DNA of 64,000 nucleotides from Ruminococcus sp. AM22-13. Its GTDB lineage: Bacteria; Bacillota; Clostridia; Lachnospirales; Lachnospiraceae. Positions 8,698-18,608 of the stretch are shown here, piece by piece; positions within the stretch are counted from its first letter, which is position 1; the number at the start of each line of letters is the position of its first letter. Location of the stretch: positions 1 through 64,000 of the forward strand of contig NZ_QRIL01000009.1 of NCBI RefSeq assembly GCF_003471165.1, given 5' to 3'. The notes under the pieces are model-generated. The model did no database searches. It was given only the letters and a program-made list of their open reading frames with translations, and was not told the origin of the DNA. A program made the translations under genes and the position numbers.

Positions 8698-8744
8698 ACC
8701 TCCCATCTGAATTTTTGAAATGTTCAAAATCCAGATGGAGAGGT
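8698..8744 (-). promoter_or_regulatory. Hairpin that can sequester the ribosome site of the 8181-8690 gene
   Basis: Arms at 8698-8718 and 8724-8744 are complementary with few mismatches. The GGGAGG Shine-Dalgarno of the downstream GTG-start gene lies in one arm and can pair with CCTCTCC of the other. The loop is about five bases. Pairing is read directly from the sequence; regulation is inferred. Confidence 0.55.
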
Positions 8745-8809
8745 GGCGAACGACACCTAACACCACTAATAGCCCTATGGCACTTTCCAACAAAAATCGA
8801 CAAAAGAAA

Positions 8810-8839
8810 AACCGCAAAGGCTCTATGACCTTTACGGTT
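8810..8839 (-). terminator. Rho-independent terminator upstream of the sigma-like trio
   Basis: Plus-strand arms AACCGCAAAGG (8810-8820) and CCTTTACGGTT (8829-8839) form a hairpin with an eight-base loop. On the minus strand a T-rich run follows (8803-8809). The 8691-9180 stretch contains no convincing gene: only this terminator, two more at 9021-9050 and 9133-9175, and the hairpin at 8698-8744. Confidence 0.65.
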
Positions 8840-9020
8840 ATGGGAAATATTAATTCTGTTGTATGGAGATTGTACTTCTACATTCAAGGCAGGAAGTGCC
8901 GTTGCATAGGCAGAAATTTTTTTAACTGGTTTCCTGCCGTTCTCTGATATGCTATGTATTGATAAATTTTGCTTCGTATGAGCAGATAGATAACTGCCCG
9001 AAAAAAGGACATAAAAAAAT

Positions 9021-9050
9021 CCCTCCAAATTTAAAAACAAATTCAGAGGG
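9021..9050 (-). terminator. Rho-independent terminator
   Basis: Plus-strand CCCTCCAAATT and AATTCAGAGGG arms form a hairpin whose minus-strand 3' side runs into seven T residues (9013-9019). It is one of a series of terminators between the tet(O)-KTR unit and the sigma-like genes. Confidence 0.7.
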
Positions 9051-9132
9051 TAATTTAGGGTATAACAAAATAACCCACCCGAATATCGTTTTTTTTATTT
9101 GGTGAGTTTGTTCTTTCAAATACGAAACAAAA

Positions 9133-9175
9133 AGAGCCGATGATTCGTGAATTGTTCCACAATTTCATCGGCTCT
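9133..9175 (-). terminator. Terminator directly after the KTR gene
   Basis: Eleven-base perfect arms, AGAGCCGATGA (9133-9143) and TCATCGGCTCT (9165-9175), with a second small stem inside the loop (AATTG…CAATT). The minus strand then reads five T residues (9129-9133). It lies five bases beyond the stop of the KTR gene and would end the tet(O)-KTR transcript. Confidence 0.85.
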
Positions 9176-9180
9176 GCGTC

Positions 9181-9354
9181 TTAAGCGTCTGGCTCTTTGA
9201 TGACAGTTATCTTCAAGTTGTCAACTTTAATCAATCTTTCTTGTCTGCATTTTGGACAATAAAGGGGATAATTCTCCAAAACAGTGTCCTTCCTAATTTT
9301 ATTACGGGTTTTGTTCCCACAAACAGGACACAATATCCATTCGCATTTCATCAT
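9181..9354 (-). CDS. Cysteine-rich KTR-family small protein
   Basis: A 57-residue protein starting MMKCEWILCPVCGNKTR and containing a second pair YCPKCRQE, so four cysteines in two CxxC knuckles that probably bind zinc; it ends VIKEPDA. This matches the cysteine-rich KTR domain family, named for the conserved Lys-Thr-Arg after the first knuckle and commonly found beside tet genes in Firmicute elements. Function unknown. The start is ATG at 9354 or 9351 and the stop TAA at 9181-9183. It lies 51 bases after tet(O) in the same orientation and is closed by a strong terminator. Confidence 0.88.
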   Translation of the reverse strand: MMKCEWILCPVCGNKTRNKIRKDTVLENYPLYCPKCRQERLIKVDNLKITVIKEPDA

Positions 9355-9405
9355 AATTAGTCTCTAATCCTTTCAAATCTCATTTTATATGACTTTTGCA
9401 AGCTG

Positions 9406-11325
9406 TTAAGCTAACTTGTGGAACATATGCCGAACCTTATCTATACGGCTATTCGGGCGGCGGGGTTGGCAAATAAATTTACCAATAGCTGGCTGGTATC
9501 CTTTTAACTCTGTCAAGCAGACTCCCTGCCCATTTGTGAAATAAGTTAAATCGTTCCTGTATTCTTGAATACATCTAGCAGGGATTTCTCCTTTCAGAAT
9601 GACCTCGTCATTCTTTATCTGAGTACTTACAATATCTGCACAATACCTTGGAGCATCATGATACGCCCGTGAGAGATATTCCTGCGGTGCATAAATTTCA
9701 AAGTGGAGATATGGCTCTAATAGTTCTGTCCCTGCTTTTTTTAAAGCCTGCTCCAATACGATAGGGGAAAGCAGCCGAAAGTCTGCGGGGGTACTTACAG
9801 GACTATAATACAATCCATATTCAAAACAGATTTTACAGTCTGTCACTTTCCATCCATACAGCCCCTGCTCGCAGCCATAAAGAACCCCCTCCATAACCGC
9901 ATTTTGGAACGATTGATTTAAATATCCAAGTGAAACTCTGCTTTCATACTGCACTCCGCTTCCAATAGGGAGCGGCTCTATGGACAACCCGACAGAAGCC
10001 CAGAAAGGATTTGGCGGGACTTCTATGTGGATGGTATATTCTGCTTTTCTAAGCGGTCTTTCCATATATATAACAGTAGGCTCTTTTATTTCTGCCTCCA
10101 CATGATATTTTTCCTCAAGGATGGCACAAATGACTTCCATCTGCACTTTCCCCAAAAAAGAAAGTATAATCTCATGCGTTGTAGTATCCACATAATATTT
10201 TAAAAGAGGGTCGCCATCTGAAATTTCTGTAAGTGCCCCAAGCAATATTTCCCGCTGTTCAGATTTCTTTACTGCAATCGTTGTTTGGAGCATAGGGAGA
10301 GGATTTTCAATAAATTTTCTCTGCGGCAACAGTATTCCGTTCCCCAAAATACTGTTTAGCTGCAAAACATCATTTGGTAAAATTACAATATCACCAGAGC
10401 AGGCTGTATCGGATGAATATAATTCACCGTTTGTCGGAACACACATCTCTGTGATTTTTATTTTCTCTTTTTCAGATATTCTAATAACATCCCTCAAATG
10501 CAATGTTCCGCTATATATACGCACATAAACAAAACGCCGCCTTTTCTCTGAATATTCAATCTTAAAAACCTGCCCGCATAGTTCAGATTGACCTTCAGGC
10601 GTTGATGAATAAAATTTACTGGCAATCACTTCTATAAGCTGCCGAATCCCCAGATTGTTTTTAGCGCTTCCGTGATAAACGGGAAATAACGTTCCGTTTT
10701 GGAATCTCCTGTTTTCTTCCTGTTCCAGTTCTGACATTTTAAACGGTTTCCCTGACATATATTTCTCTAATAGTTCATCGTTTCCCATAATTACCGCATC
10801 CCACTGTTCCATATCGTCATTGTCCGTTACATTTATATGGGGATGCTGCCCAACCTTTTGCTTCACTATAATTTCCGAAGAAAGCTTTGCTTTCATTTCT
10901 CGATATACCATTGGCAAATCAATCCCCTCTTGGTCAATTTTATTGATGAAAAAAATTGTCGGAATCTTCATTGTCTGTAGTGCATGAAACAGTATACGGG
11001 TCTGTGCCTGTATGCCATCCTTTGCAGAAACTAATAATACTGCTCCGTCTAATACGGATAAAGAACGGTATACTTCCGCCAAAAAATCCATATGGCCTGG
11101 CGTATCTATAATGTTGACTTTTACATCCTCCCACTGAAAAGATGTCACTGCTGTCTGGATAGTGATTCCCCTTTGACGCTCCAAATTCATTGTATCTGTC
11201 CTTGTTGTGCCTTCATCTACGCTCCCTAGTTCTGCAATTGCACCACTGGTATACAATAAACTTTCCGTTAATGTTGTCTTTCCTGCGTCAACGTGAGCCA
11301 GAATGCCTAAGTTAATTATTTTCAT
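9406..11325 (-). CDS. tet(O): Tet(O) ribosomal protection protein, tetracycline resistance
   Basis: A 639-residue EF-G-like GTPase that releases tetracycline from the ribosome. G1 is AHVDAGKTT (residues 10-18), G3 is DTPGHMDF, and G4 is NKID. The N-terminus [17 protein letters not shown], the segment [21 protein letters not shown] and the C-terminus [15 protein letters not shown] agree with my recall of Tet(O) rather than Tet(W) or Tet(M) across the whole length. Length is also that of Tet(O). I cannot exclude a short mosaic segment without alignment. The start has GGAGG nine bases upstream and follows a long attenuator leader with its own consensus promoter. It is the cargo gene of the 11-kb mobilizable element. 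Confidence 0.95.
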   Translation of the reverse strand: MKIINLGILAHVDAGKTTLTESLLYTSGAIAELGSVDEGTTRTDTMNLERQRGITIQTAVTSFQWEDVKVNIIDTPGHMDFLAEVYRSLSVLDGAVLLVSAKDGIQAQTRILFHALQTMKIPTIFFINKIDQEGIDLPMVYREMKAKLSSEIIVKQKVGQHPHINVTDNDDMEQWDAVIMGNDELLEKYMSGKPFKMSELEQEENRRFQNGTLFPVYHGSAKNNLGIRQLIEVIASKFYSSTPEGQSELCGQVFKIEYSEKRRRFVYVRIYSGTLHLRDVIRISEKEKIKITEMCVPTNGELYSSDTACSGDIVILPNDVLQLNSILGNGILLPQRKFIENPLPMLQTTIAVKKSEQREILLGALTEISDGDPLLKYYVDTTTHEIILSFLGKVQMEVICAILEEKYHVEAEIKEPTVIYMERPLRKAEYTIHIEVPPNPFWASVGLSIEPLPIGSGVQYESRVSLGYLNQSFQNAVMEGVLYGCEQGLYGWKVTDCKICFEYGLYYSPVSTPADFRLLSPIVLEQALKKAGTELLEPYLHFEIYAPQEYLSRAYHDAPRYCADIVSTQIKNDEVILKGEIPARCIQEYRNDLTYFTNGQGVCLTELKGYQPAIGKFICQPRRPNSRIDKVRHMFHKLA

Positions 11326-11339
11326 GTGATTTTCCTCCT

Positions 11340-11600
11340 ATCAACACCCAAAAAAGGGCATAAAAATACCCAGTGATAAATACTCCTATCACTGGGTAAA
11401 TAACTCCAATAGCCCCAAAACACTTATATGTTTTCGGGCATATAAAATTACATGATAAAAGTATTCTTAAACTGGGTACAAAAAACTAAGCCCCATATTA
11501 AAAGTGAAACGAGACTGCTACTTTTTGTTCCCACTATCAAATTGACAGTTTATTTAAGAATACCTTGCCGCATATTTATTAACTCCTTGTATAATACTGA
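11340..11600 (-). promoter_or_regulatory. tet(O)/tet(M)-type attenuator leader
   Basis: This untranslated leader has the layout of tet(M)-type leaders. A distal terminator hairpin (arms TACCCAGTGAT at 11367-11377 and ATCACTGGGTA at 11388-11398) is followed by a T run on the minus strand. Upstream, GGTATTCTTAAATAAACTG can pair with CAGTTTAAGAATACTT, a likely competing stem. In the tet(M) family drug-induced ribosome stalling relieves such termination; applying this here is inference from layout. It fills the gap between the promoter and the tet(O) start. Confidence 0.75.
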
Positions 11601-11605
11601 ATCTA

Positions 11606-11634
11606 ATTATATTCCTTAACCCTTTATTTGTCAA
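11606..11634 (-). promoter_or_regulatory. Consensus promoter for tet(O)
   Basis: On the minus strand TTGACA (11629-11634) is separated by exactly 17 bases from TATAAT (11606-11611), a perfect sigma-A consensus. Transcription would start near 11598 and run through the attenuator leader into tet(O). Confidence 0.88.
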
Positions 11635-11659
11635 GCTGACAAACTAAAGCAGAAAAAGC

Positions 11660-11678
11660 GGCAGGATTTCCCCCTGCC
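11660..11678 (-). terminator. Terminator after tnpV
   Basis: GGCAGG (11660-11665) and CCTGCC (11673-11678) form a short GC-rich hairpin with a T run on the minus strand (11653-11657). It lies just past the tnpV stop and just before the tet(O) promoter, separating the two units. Confidence 0.75.
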
Positions 11679-11691
11679 ACTAATCATCTGT

Positions 11692-12066
11692 TTATGCAAA
11701 AATAATTTCCTTTTCCACAATCTCCCTCGCACAAGCCCTTATGTTATTGAGGCATCCTGTCCATTCTAAGGCGTTTTCTGCCTTTAGCTGTTCCGTTATG
11801 CCCTGTGCCTGTTTCATACCCTCTATGAGCCTTTCAAAGCGTTCCTGTGCCTGTCTGTTGATGTCGGCAAGGTAGGCGTTTAGCCTGCCGCTTGTAAGAA
11901 GATTGGTGTATGTAACTTTACGGTACTGTTTTAGATAATCTAAATGCCGTTGCCCCCAGATGCCTATTGCCTGTTCTTCTTCGGCGGGTACAGTTAAGCA
12001 CGGTATCAAATAATCCCCTTGCCTTTCGTATTTGCCGCCCAGTTCCTCAAATAATGATTTTGCCAT
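11692..12066 (-). CDS. tnpV: TnpV-family transposon protein
   Basis: A 124-residue protein of the TnpV family: [19 protein letters not shown] at the N-terminus, [24 protein letters not shown] in the middle and a helical C-terminus. TnpV was named in Tn4451 and its role is unclear. Start ATG at 12066 has GGAGG upstream. It is the outermost gene at the 12.1-kb end of the element, and the truncated helicase frame reads through its first codons. Its presence with a large serine recombinase and a MobV relaxase is the Tn4451 signature. Confidence 0.85.
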   Translation of the reverse strand: MAKSLFEELGGKYERQGDYLIPCLTVPAEEEQAIGIWGQRHLDYLKQYRKVTYTNLLTSGRLNAYLADINRQAQERFERLIEGMKQAQGITEQLKAENALEWTGCLNNIRACAREIVEKEIIFA

Positions 12067-12122
12067 TGTCTGTTACCTCCACATTCTTTTTTATTTTGAA
12101 TGTCCGCAAAATCCGTCCTACA

Positions 12123-15100
12123 TCAGATGGTTTCCAGCCAATATCCAGATGATGCAACGCAATCAGACGATCCTGCACATTGGTTCCTGCACCCATCTTT
12201 GCTGTAGAACCAATCAAAAAACGAACCTGTCCGGATTTCACTTTTCCAAACAGCTCCGTCTTCTTTGCTTCTGTATTTGCATCATGAATAAAAGCAATCT
12301 CTTTTTCCGGCACTCCTTTTTCCATCAGTTTCCGTTTCAGGTCGTCGTAGACATTAAAACTGCCATCGCCTTTCGGTGTACTCAAATCACAGAAAATCAA
12401 TTGTGCTGATTTCTGTGCTGCTGTGTCTTTCCAGATTTCATAGCTTTTCTCTGCACAGACTGATATCTTGCTTTCCGGATTGTCTGGCAATAATTCGTTC
12501 ACTAAACGCTGATCCAATGCTAACTTTCTTCCATCATTGGTGATTTTCAGCATATTATCAACCGCGGCATCTACTCCGCCATTTCTGACAACTTCCGCAC
12601 GTTCTCCAAGGCTTTCTACGATTTCTTTCTGCTGTTCCGTTGGTTTCAGCACCACTGTTTCATATTCTGCTTCCGGCACAGGAAGCTTTAACTGATCGGA
12701 AGTCTTGATATCTGCAATCTCCTTGAACATATTCATCAGTTCCGGGATATTATAAAACCGTGCAAATCTGGACTTTGCACGATATCCTGTTCCTTCGGGA
12801 GCAAGTTTGATGCTCGTGACAACTTCTCCAAAAGTGGAAGCCCAGGAATCAAACAGTCCAAGTCCCATATTTTGTAATTTACTGTTCTGCAGATATCGCT
12901 GCATAACATATAATTCCGTCATACTATTGCTGATTGGTGTGCCCGTGGCAAAAGTAATGCCTTTTCCTCCAGTAATCTCATCCAGATACTGACATTTATT
13001 GAACATATCTGCCGACTTCTGTGCTTCGTTCTGTGCAATCCCGGCTACATTCCTCATTTTTGTATAGAGAAACGCATTTTTATAGCTGTGTGCTTCATCT
13101 ACATACAAGTGATCTACTCCCAGTTCTTCAAACGTAACTACCTGATCTTTTTTTTCTTTCTGATTCAGCTTTTCCAGCCTTGTCTGCAGTGTCTTTCTGG
13201 TTTTTTCAATCTGTTTGACGGTATAACGTCCGCCATCCTGTTCATACCTTGCACTCTGAATCGCCATTTCCAGATCATCAATCTGCTTCCGCAGCATAGC
13301 TTCCTGCCTCTCATCAGAGATTGGTATACGCTCAAACTGGGAATGACCAATAATAATAGCATCGTAATTTCCCATAGCGATTCTGGCACAGAACTTTTTC
13401 CGGTTCGCCGGTTCAAAATCTTTCTTGGTTGCTACCAGGATATTGGCTCCCGGATATAACTGCAGGAATTCTGCTCCCCACTGCTCTGTCAGATGATTCG
13501 GCACGACAAATAAATTCTTCTGTGATAATCCCAGACGTTTGCTCTCCATTGCAGCCGCTACCATCTCGTAAGTCTTCCCAGCTCCTACTACATGAGCCAG
13601 AAGCACATTCTCTCCGTAAAGCTGATGTGCAACAGCATTTTTCTGATGCGGGCGAAGCTCTATTTCCGGATTCATTCCTGGGAAAGTCAAATGACTGCCA
13701 TCATATTCACGGGGACGGATACTGTTAAATCGTTCATTGTAAACTTTTACCAGTCTTTCACGCCTCTGCTGATCTTTAAAAATCCAATCCTTAAATGCTA
13801 CTTTCATGGCATCCTGCTTCTGTGATGCCAGCATGGTTTCTTTCTTATTAAGGACACGGATTTCATCACCATTCTCATTGACACTCTTATCATAAATGCG
13901 GACATCTTTCAGGTTCAGGGTATCTTCCAGAATCTTATAGGCATTTGCTCTCTCAGTTCCATACGTTGCATAGGCAAACGCATTCCTTGGACTATCTGCA
14001 TTTTTTCCAGTAATACGCCATTCACCATTGACCTCAGAGTATTTTACCTGTATTTCCTTCTGTGCAAGATACCACGGGGTATGAAGCAGTTCCACCATAA
14101 AAGCCTGATAATCCGAAGGCTCAATCCATGTAGCTCCAACACGCACCTCAATCTCAGACGCTTCCAGATTTCTCGGCTGAACTGCCTCTAATGCACGGAC
14201 ATTCGGTGTAAATTCCGGACGATTCTCTGCAAAGGTTCTCGCAGTATTTAATTTATCCCTGACATTTCCGGACAGATATTCATCTCCGCTTTCCCACTGG
14301 TCTGTCAGTGGATTCTTAAAGATAACTCCAACCAGTTCTTCTGTGATTTTCTCTTCGGTCTTTCCAGTCAGCTTTGCCATATAAGGAAGGTCTACCTTTG
14401 CCCTTTCGTTAAGAGACAATGCAAGTGCTTCTGTGGCTGTCTCAACGCTTGTCACAGCGACCGCCTTTTTAATGGTTCGCTTAGTAAACATGTCCGCTTT
14501 TCGTTTCAGCGTTCCATCTTCATTCAAGTCTTCCAGTGAACACAGCAGACAATAAGAAGAGTCATCAGAAAATGCACGTTTGTTAGCATTACTTCCAATG
14601 ACTCCATACTTTGCTGTGTAGGTATCATATACCTGATTCAGTTTCTCCTGCTGTTTCTGGATTTCTTCGTCTGCTACAAATTCCTCCATCTGCATGGCGA
14701 TCAATTCACGAACAGTATCACGGATTGCAACCATGCCTTTCACACGTTCTGCAGTGGCGGCAGGCATTTTCACCTGATTCATCAAAGAGTTGACACGGTA
14801 ATATACCTGATCATCTACCACCGTATAGCTGTAATTTCTGACATTCGGATCTGCCGGAATACTCTCTGGCATCTCATCCAGTTCTGTTTCCACATCTACT
14901 GCCGATACCATGCTTCCATGAATGTTCTTGACCGCTTCTGCAAGCTGGAGTTCAAGGTCAGCACCTTCTATCGGCATACAGGTTGTTTCCATACCATATG
15001 GACCCGATACTTCTTTCATCTCACCCAGAATCATTTCAGGATGGTCTGCAAAATACTGGTTGACTGTAATTCCATTGGTATCACTTCCAAGATTCACCCA

Positions 15101-15286
15101 CTCCGGCATCTCTTTTGTCATGCTGTCACGCTTCTGGAAAAACAAAATATCAGCACTGACTTCTGTTCCTGCATTTGCCTTAAAAGCTGTGTTGGGCAGT
15201 CGGATTGCTCCCAACAGATCTGCCCTCTCTGCCAGATATTTTCGAACTTCTGGTGATGCCTTGTCCATAGTTCCCTTGCCCTGCAA
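12123..15286 (-). pseudogene. SNF2-type DNA methylase/helicase, middle piece
   Basis: This is the middle of the large methylase-helicase of Tn1549-type elements. It opens inside the methylase part ([29 protein letters not shown], with the neighbouring catalytic region missing). It then has a helicase core: [12 protein letters not shown] (Walker A), [10 protein letters not shown] (DEAH box) and [11 protein letters not shown] (motif III). The C-terminal helicase domain ends at GWKPSD, where the mobile element begins. After the junction the frame reads about 25 residues of element sequence to a stop at 12047. The 5' end is also artificial: a deletion has joined it to topB near 15285, with only a TTG as possible start. 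The gene is doubly broken and very unlikely to work. Confidence 0.9.
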
Positions 15287-15762
15287 AGTGCTGACTGATA
15301 GAGACTGTCATAACACGAACCGTCTTTTAATGACGCAAATCCATCTTTAATTGCCTGTTCCTCCATGGAAGAGATCCAGAGCCGCTTCATCGGCTTTTTG
15401 CATCCTGCCTGCTCATACACCAGACGGAAGATTAGTTCTCCTTCCCGCCCGGCATCTGTAGCACAGATTACTTCATCTACTTTGGAATCTCGCATCAGTT
15501 TTTTCAAGATTCCAAACTGCTTTTTCGTGCCTTCCAATACCCTGTGTTTCCAACATTCCGGCACAATCGGCAGATCTTCATATCTCCATTTTTTATATTT
15601 TTCATCGTATTCTGATGCATCACATAATCCAACCAGATGTCCTACGCACCAGGAAACGAGATAACCGTTTCCTTCCACGTAGCCATCTTTTCTTGTTCTG
15701 GCTCCAATCACGGAAGCCAGTGCCATCGCAACCGATGGCTTTTCTGCAATCACTAATTTCAT
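15118..15762 (-). pseudogene. topB: DNA topoisomerase III, truncated after the Toprim domain
   Basis: The frame encodes the N-terminal Toprim domain of topoisomerase III: MKLVIAEKPSVAMALASVIG, then EVICATDAGREGELIFR (Toprim acidic motif), and WISSMEEQAIKDGF. Homology stops at [12 protein letters not shown] near 15283. The remaining 50 or so codons are out-of-frame helicase sequence. The active-site Tyr domain is missing, so the product cannot relax DNA. Full-length TopB is about 600-700 residues. The start codon follows the DUF4366 stop without a gap. The break lies in GGGCAAGG, shared by both partners, suggesting a microhomology deletion. Confidence 0.9.
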
Positions 15763-17193
15763 TTACTCCTGCTCCTCTTCTTCATCTTCCAGCACAGCAT
15801 CATCAAAATCCTCGTCTCTCAGGATTTCTGGTTCTATACTTTCTTCCTGCTCATCTGCATCGTCTACTTCCCGCTTTTCAGATTCTGAATCTTCGGATTC
15901 ATCTTCATCCTCTTCCATCTCATCCTCGTCATCATATTCATGCTTTGGTTTATAGACTTTGAAGTAATATCCTCCTGCCGCAGCTCCTACTGCAACCAGT
16001 GCAATCAGAAGATACGTTCCAAATGGACTTTTATCTTCTGGCATCTGGATTTCATCCTCTACCTTATCTTTCTCAGCTGTCTCAGTTGTTTCCGGCTTTT
16101 CTTCTTCAGCCTGTTTCTCTGGTTCTGCATAAACAGTATCTACTTCCGGAAGTGTCACGGAATCAGAAAGTGTGAAGTTCATCAGATCTTTCTCGCTGAC
16201 TTCTGTAAGGAAATACACATTATCCTGAGATTTTGAATTGTCGATGATCAGATAAAAAATCTTACCACTCTTAGTTGAAATGGTATAAAACTCTTTTGTG
16301 CCTTCCGTAGCTGTTTTAGTAACAGAATCTGCTGTCTCGCCTTCTTTATTAAGCTGTTCCTCAATACCTGTCACTGTCCGATCATCCACAGTTCCTTTTG
16401 CATCTGTTGGCTCAGAAGCTTGTGCATCCTGCGGAAGCGGAGAAGTCGTTGTTTTTTCAGTTCCCGTTGCATCTGCACTGGTCGTAGTTGCCATTGCACC
16501 ATTGCTGTCACTGGAGGTTTTCTGTTTCTCTGCCTGCTTCTTTGCCCATTCATAATAAGGATTCTGCAACACATACTTTTCAGAAGTATTTCCGGCACCG
16601 TCTGTTACCGTAATCTCAATCTGTTTTGTAGTAAAATCTTTCTGTGTCAGTTGCACTCTCAGCATTCCATCCTTCAGATCTGTATAAGTGGTGCCATTAA
16701 CTGTTACTGCAGTAATCCCGGATACTGTATCATTCCCCTGAATCGTCAGCACACCATCTGTCAGGGAAGCAGAGAGTGTCGGCTTTTCCGTGTCATAACA
16801 CTTAATAGAACGATTCTGCTCATACACCTTTCCATCACCATCTGTCACACGCACATACACTGTCTGATTTCCTGTGATCGTGATACTTCCGCTTCCAGTT
16901 ACATCCTGCCAGCTTCCATCTTTTCCTGCTTTTGCTTCAATCTTTGCTATTGAGAAACCTTCCGGCATATGGCTGGCATCTACCGTAACAGCAATGGTTG
17001 TTTCTCCCTGTTTCCATCCATCCGGTTTCTCAATCGTGATTGCAGGCGTGGTATTCTCAGCTGCATAAGCAGTCTGTGTCTGGAGCAAAGGTGTTGTCAG
17101 GCAAAGAAATGTCGTTGCTGCAAGCAGACTCTTTTTTACCCTGCTTTTAGTATTTGTTCTCTTCTTCTGTTTCATTTTTTCCAGATTCATCAT
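15763..17193 (-). CDS. DUF4366-family membrane-anchored surface protein
   Basis: A 476-residue protein with signal peptide (RVKKSLLAATTFLCLTTPLL, cleaved after AYA), an Ig-like extracellular part (PDGWKQGETTIAVTVDAS; VYVRVTDGDGKVYEQNRSIKCYD), a low-complexity linker, a DUF4366 core (KEFYTISTKSGKIFYLIID) and a C-terminal membrane helix (YLLIALVAVGAAAGGYYF). The tail after the helix is extremely acidic (runs of Glu/Asp). Such proteins sit in the transfer regions of Tn1549-like elements. Start ATG at 17193 or 17190, with GGAGG upstream; it overlaps the end of the DUF4315 gene by 47 bases. It appears intact. Confidence 0.85.
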   Translation of the reverse strand: MMNLEKMKQKKRTNTKSRVKKSLLAATTFLCLTTPLLQTQTAYAAENTTPAITIEKPDGWKQGETTIAVTVDASHMPEGFSIAKIEAKAGKDGSWQDVTGSGSITITGNQTVYVRVTDGDGKVYEQNRSIKCYDTEKPTLSASLTDGVLTIQGNDTVSGITAVTVNGTTYTDLKDGMLRVQLTQKDFTTKQIEITVTDGAGNTSEKYVLQNPYYEWAKKQAEKQKTSSDSNGAMATTTSADATGTEKTTTSPLPQDAQASEPTDAKGTVDDRTVTGIEEQLNKEGETADSVTKTATEGTKEFYTISTKSGKIFYLIIDNSKSQDNVYFLTEVSEKDLMNFTLSDSVTLPEVDTVYAEPEKQAEEEKPETTETAEKDKVEDEIQMPEDKSPFGTYLLIALVAVGAAAGGYYFKVYKPKHEYDDEDEMEEDEDESEDSESEKREVDDADEQEESIEPEILRDEDFDDAVLEDEEEEQE

Positions 17194-17449
17194 CGGCTTT
17201 TATTTCCTCCTTCTGTATTTCTACCCTGCCGGGCAACTCATTTTTCATTTTCTTTTTAAAAGCTTCCAATTCCGGAATACTCATATCCATTGCACGGATA
17301 ATTCTTACAATTTCCAGATTTTCTGCTTCTGTTTTTGCAATCTCCGCAGCCTTGAACCGCTTTAAATCTGCTTCATATCTGGCTTTAGATGCTTCCATTT
17401 TTTCCTTGGCTTTCTCATAATCTGCCGTTGCTTTTTCAAGACTTTTCAT
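17147..17449 (-). CDS. DUF4315-family coiled-coil protein
   Basis: About 100 residues. The start is set at ATG 17449 (MKSLEKATADYEKAKEKMEA), with AAGGAG just upstream; a longer open frame upstream overlaps the hydrolase gene and lacks a ribosome site. The sequence is a long charged helix followed by IRAMDMSIPELEAFKKKM and an acidic tail. DUF4315 genes lie between the NlpC/P60 hydrolase and DUF4366 in Tn1549-type elements, exactly as here. Function unknown. Confidence 0.85.
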   Translation of the reverse strand: MKSLEKATADYEKAKEKMEASKARYEADLKRFKAAEIAKTEAENLEIVRIIRAMDMSIPELEAFKKKMKNELPGRVEIQKEEIKADDESGKNETEEENKY

Positions 17450-17489
17450 CTCTTCTCCTTTCCGGGCGGCTGTTATACCGCCCTTTTCC

Positions 17490-18608
17490 TTACCATCGCC
17501 CGAATCCATAGAAATGGCTCTGCCAGTATGGAGAGTTGATGGACGTGTACTGAACCGGATGCCCACAATGGATCATCTGACCATTGCCCACATAGATTCC
17601 AATATGCGTTACTGGTTCTCCTGCATCGTAGGTTCCGGTAAAGAAGATCAGATCTCCTGGCTGTGCTTCTGACTGGGATACTGGCGTACAAATGTTGTAC
17701 AGTCCCTGTGCAGTCAGCCTTCCCGTATTTCTTACCCCGGAATGAACCAGACAGTAGCTGACAAATCCGGAACAATCGAATCCACTTGGGGAATATCCGC
17801 CCCACACATACGGTGTTCCAAGATATTTTGCAGCCTCTTCCAGTAAACGTTGCGCTGCTTCACTGGTATATTCATTACCACCAAAGCCTGTCCCTTCTCC
17901 TGTTTCCAGATAAAAGATCGGGTTTAACCGCTCTCCATTTTTCAAAAGTTCAATGTGAAGATGGCTTCCTGTAGAATTTCCGGTATTTCCTACAAGACCG
18001 ATCTCATCACCTTTCGTGACGGATGCACCTGCAGATACACTCCGGCTGCTTAAATGTGCATACCGCAGTTCATAGCCTTTACTGTCCTTGATTACAACAT
18101 AATTGCCATAGCTGTCGTTATAAGCAGAAGTTGTAACCGTTCCGGTCAGCCCTGCCATTACTTTTGTCCCTTCCGGTGCTCCGATATCCATACCATTGTG
18201 TAACTGATTTGCTCCTGATATTGGATGAATCCGATATCCATAATAGCTGGTCACACTGGAATACCAGTTAAAATCAACCGGTGTTGCAAACATCTGCAGG
18301 TTGCCTTTGGTATCGTTGTAGGCACTGAACAGTTCTTTCTGGAAAAATCCCAACCTGTCCTGACAGATTGACATCAGGTTTCCACTGGTCAATGTTACAT
18401 TCAGCGTGTCCACATCTCTGATTCTGGTCACTTCGACTTCATTGCTTCCGTTATCATCTGCAAGATAACATTCCCAGGTCTGATGTCCATGTGCAGATGC
18501 TGCCGCATGACTGTCATAATAGACATCAAATTGTACACCGTATCTTGCGAAAGCTCCGGTATCTTCTACGGTATATTCGACACCATTCATAACTACCTTT
18601 GTTCCCAT
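17490..18608 (-). pseudogene. Conjugative-element cell-wall hydrolase (M23 + NlpC/P60), N-terminally truncated
   Basis: The 372-residue frame begins in the last part of a 3D/double-psi barrel domain (NGVEYTVEDTG…VYYDSHAAA). It continues with an M23 peptidase domain (SSVTSYYGYRIHPISG, NGMDIGAP, RYAHLSS, GSHLHIEL) and an NlpC/P60 domain (GTPYVWGGYSPSGFDCSGF with the catalytic Cys, THIGIYVGNGQMIHCG with His). Intact homologues have a long N-terminal membrane and lysozyme-like region. The 5' end is joined to primase sequence near 18600, so the upstream part is deleted. The peptidase domains remain intact, but the secretion signal is gone. Confidence 0.85.

Larger units (their letters stand above)
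1124..12124. mobile_element. Tn4451-like mobilizable element carrying tet(O), 11.0 kb
   Basis: The element splits a helicase gene. On the minus strand the left junction reads CATCTGATGTAGG (around 12123) and the right junction CGACTGACTTGGAACAG (around 1123). Both contain CTGA; joining the flanks through one GA gives …TCT GAC TTG GAA CAG…, encoding SDLEQREGR, the intact conserved helicase motif. GA at the crossover is the known rule for TnpX/TndX recombinases. Contents are recombinase, small protein, YdbC-like, ParB-like, MobV, oriT, RecA-like ATPase, three sigma-like genes, KTR, tet(O) and tnpV. Boundaries are good to a few bases because of the shared CTGA. Confidence 0.9.

Noticed and set aside
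8687..9040. 117-residue minus-strand frame in the gap before the sigma-like genes
   Set aside because: It spans a terminator, a hairpin and a ribosome site and has no protein-like features.
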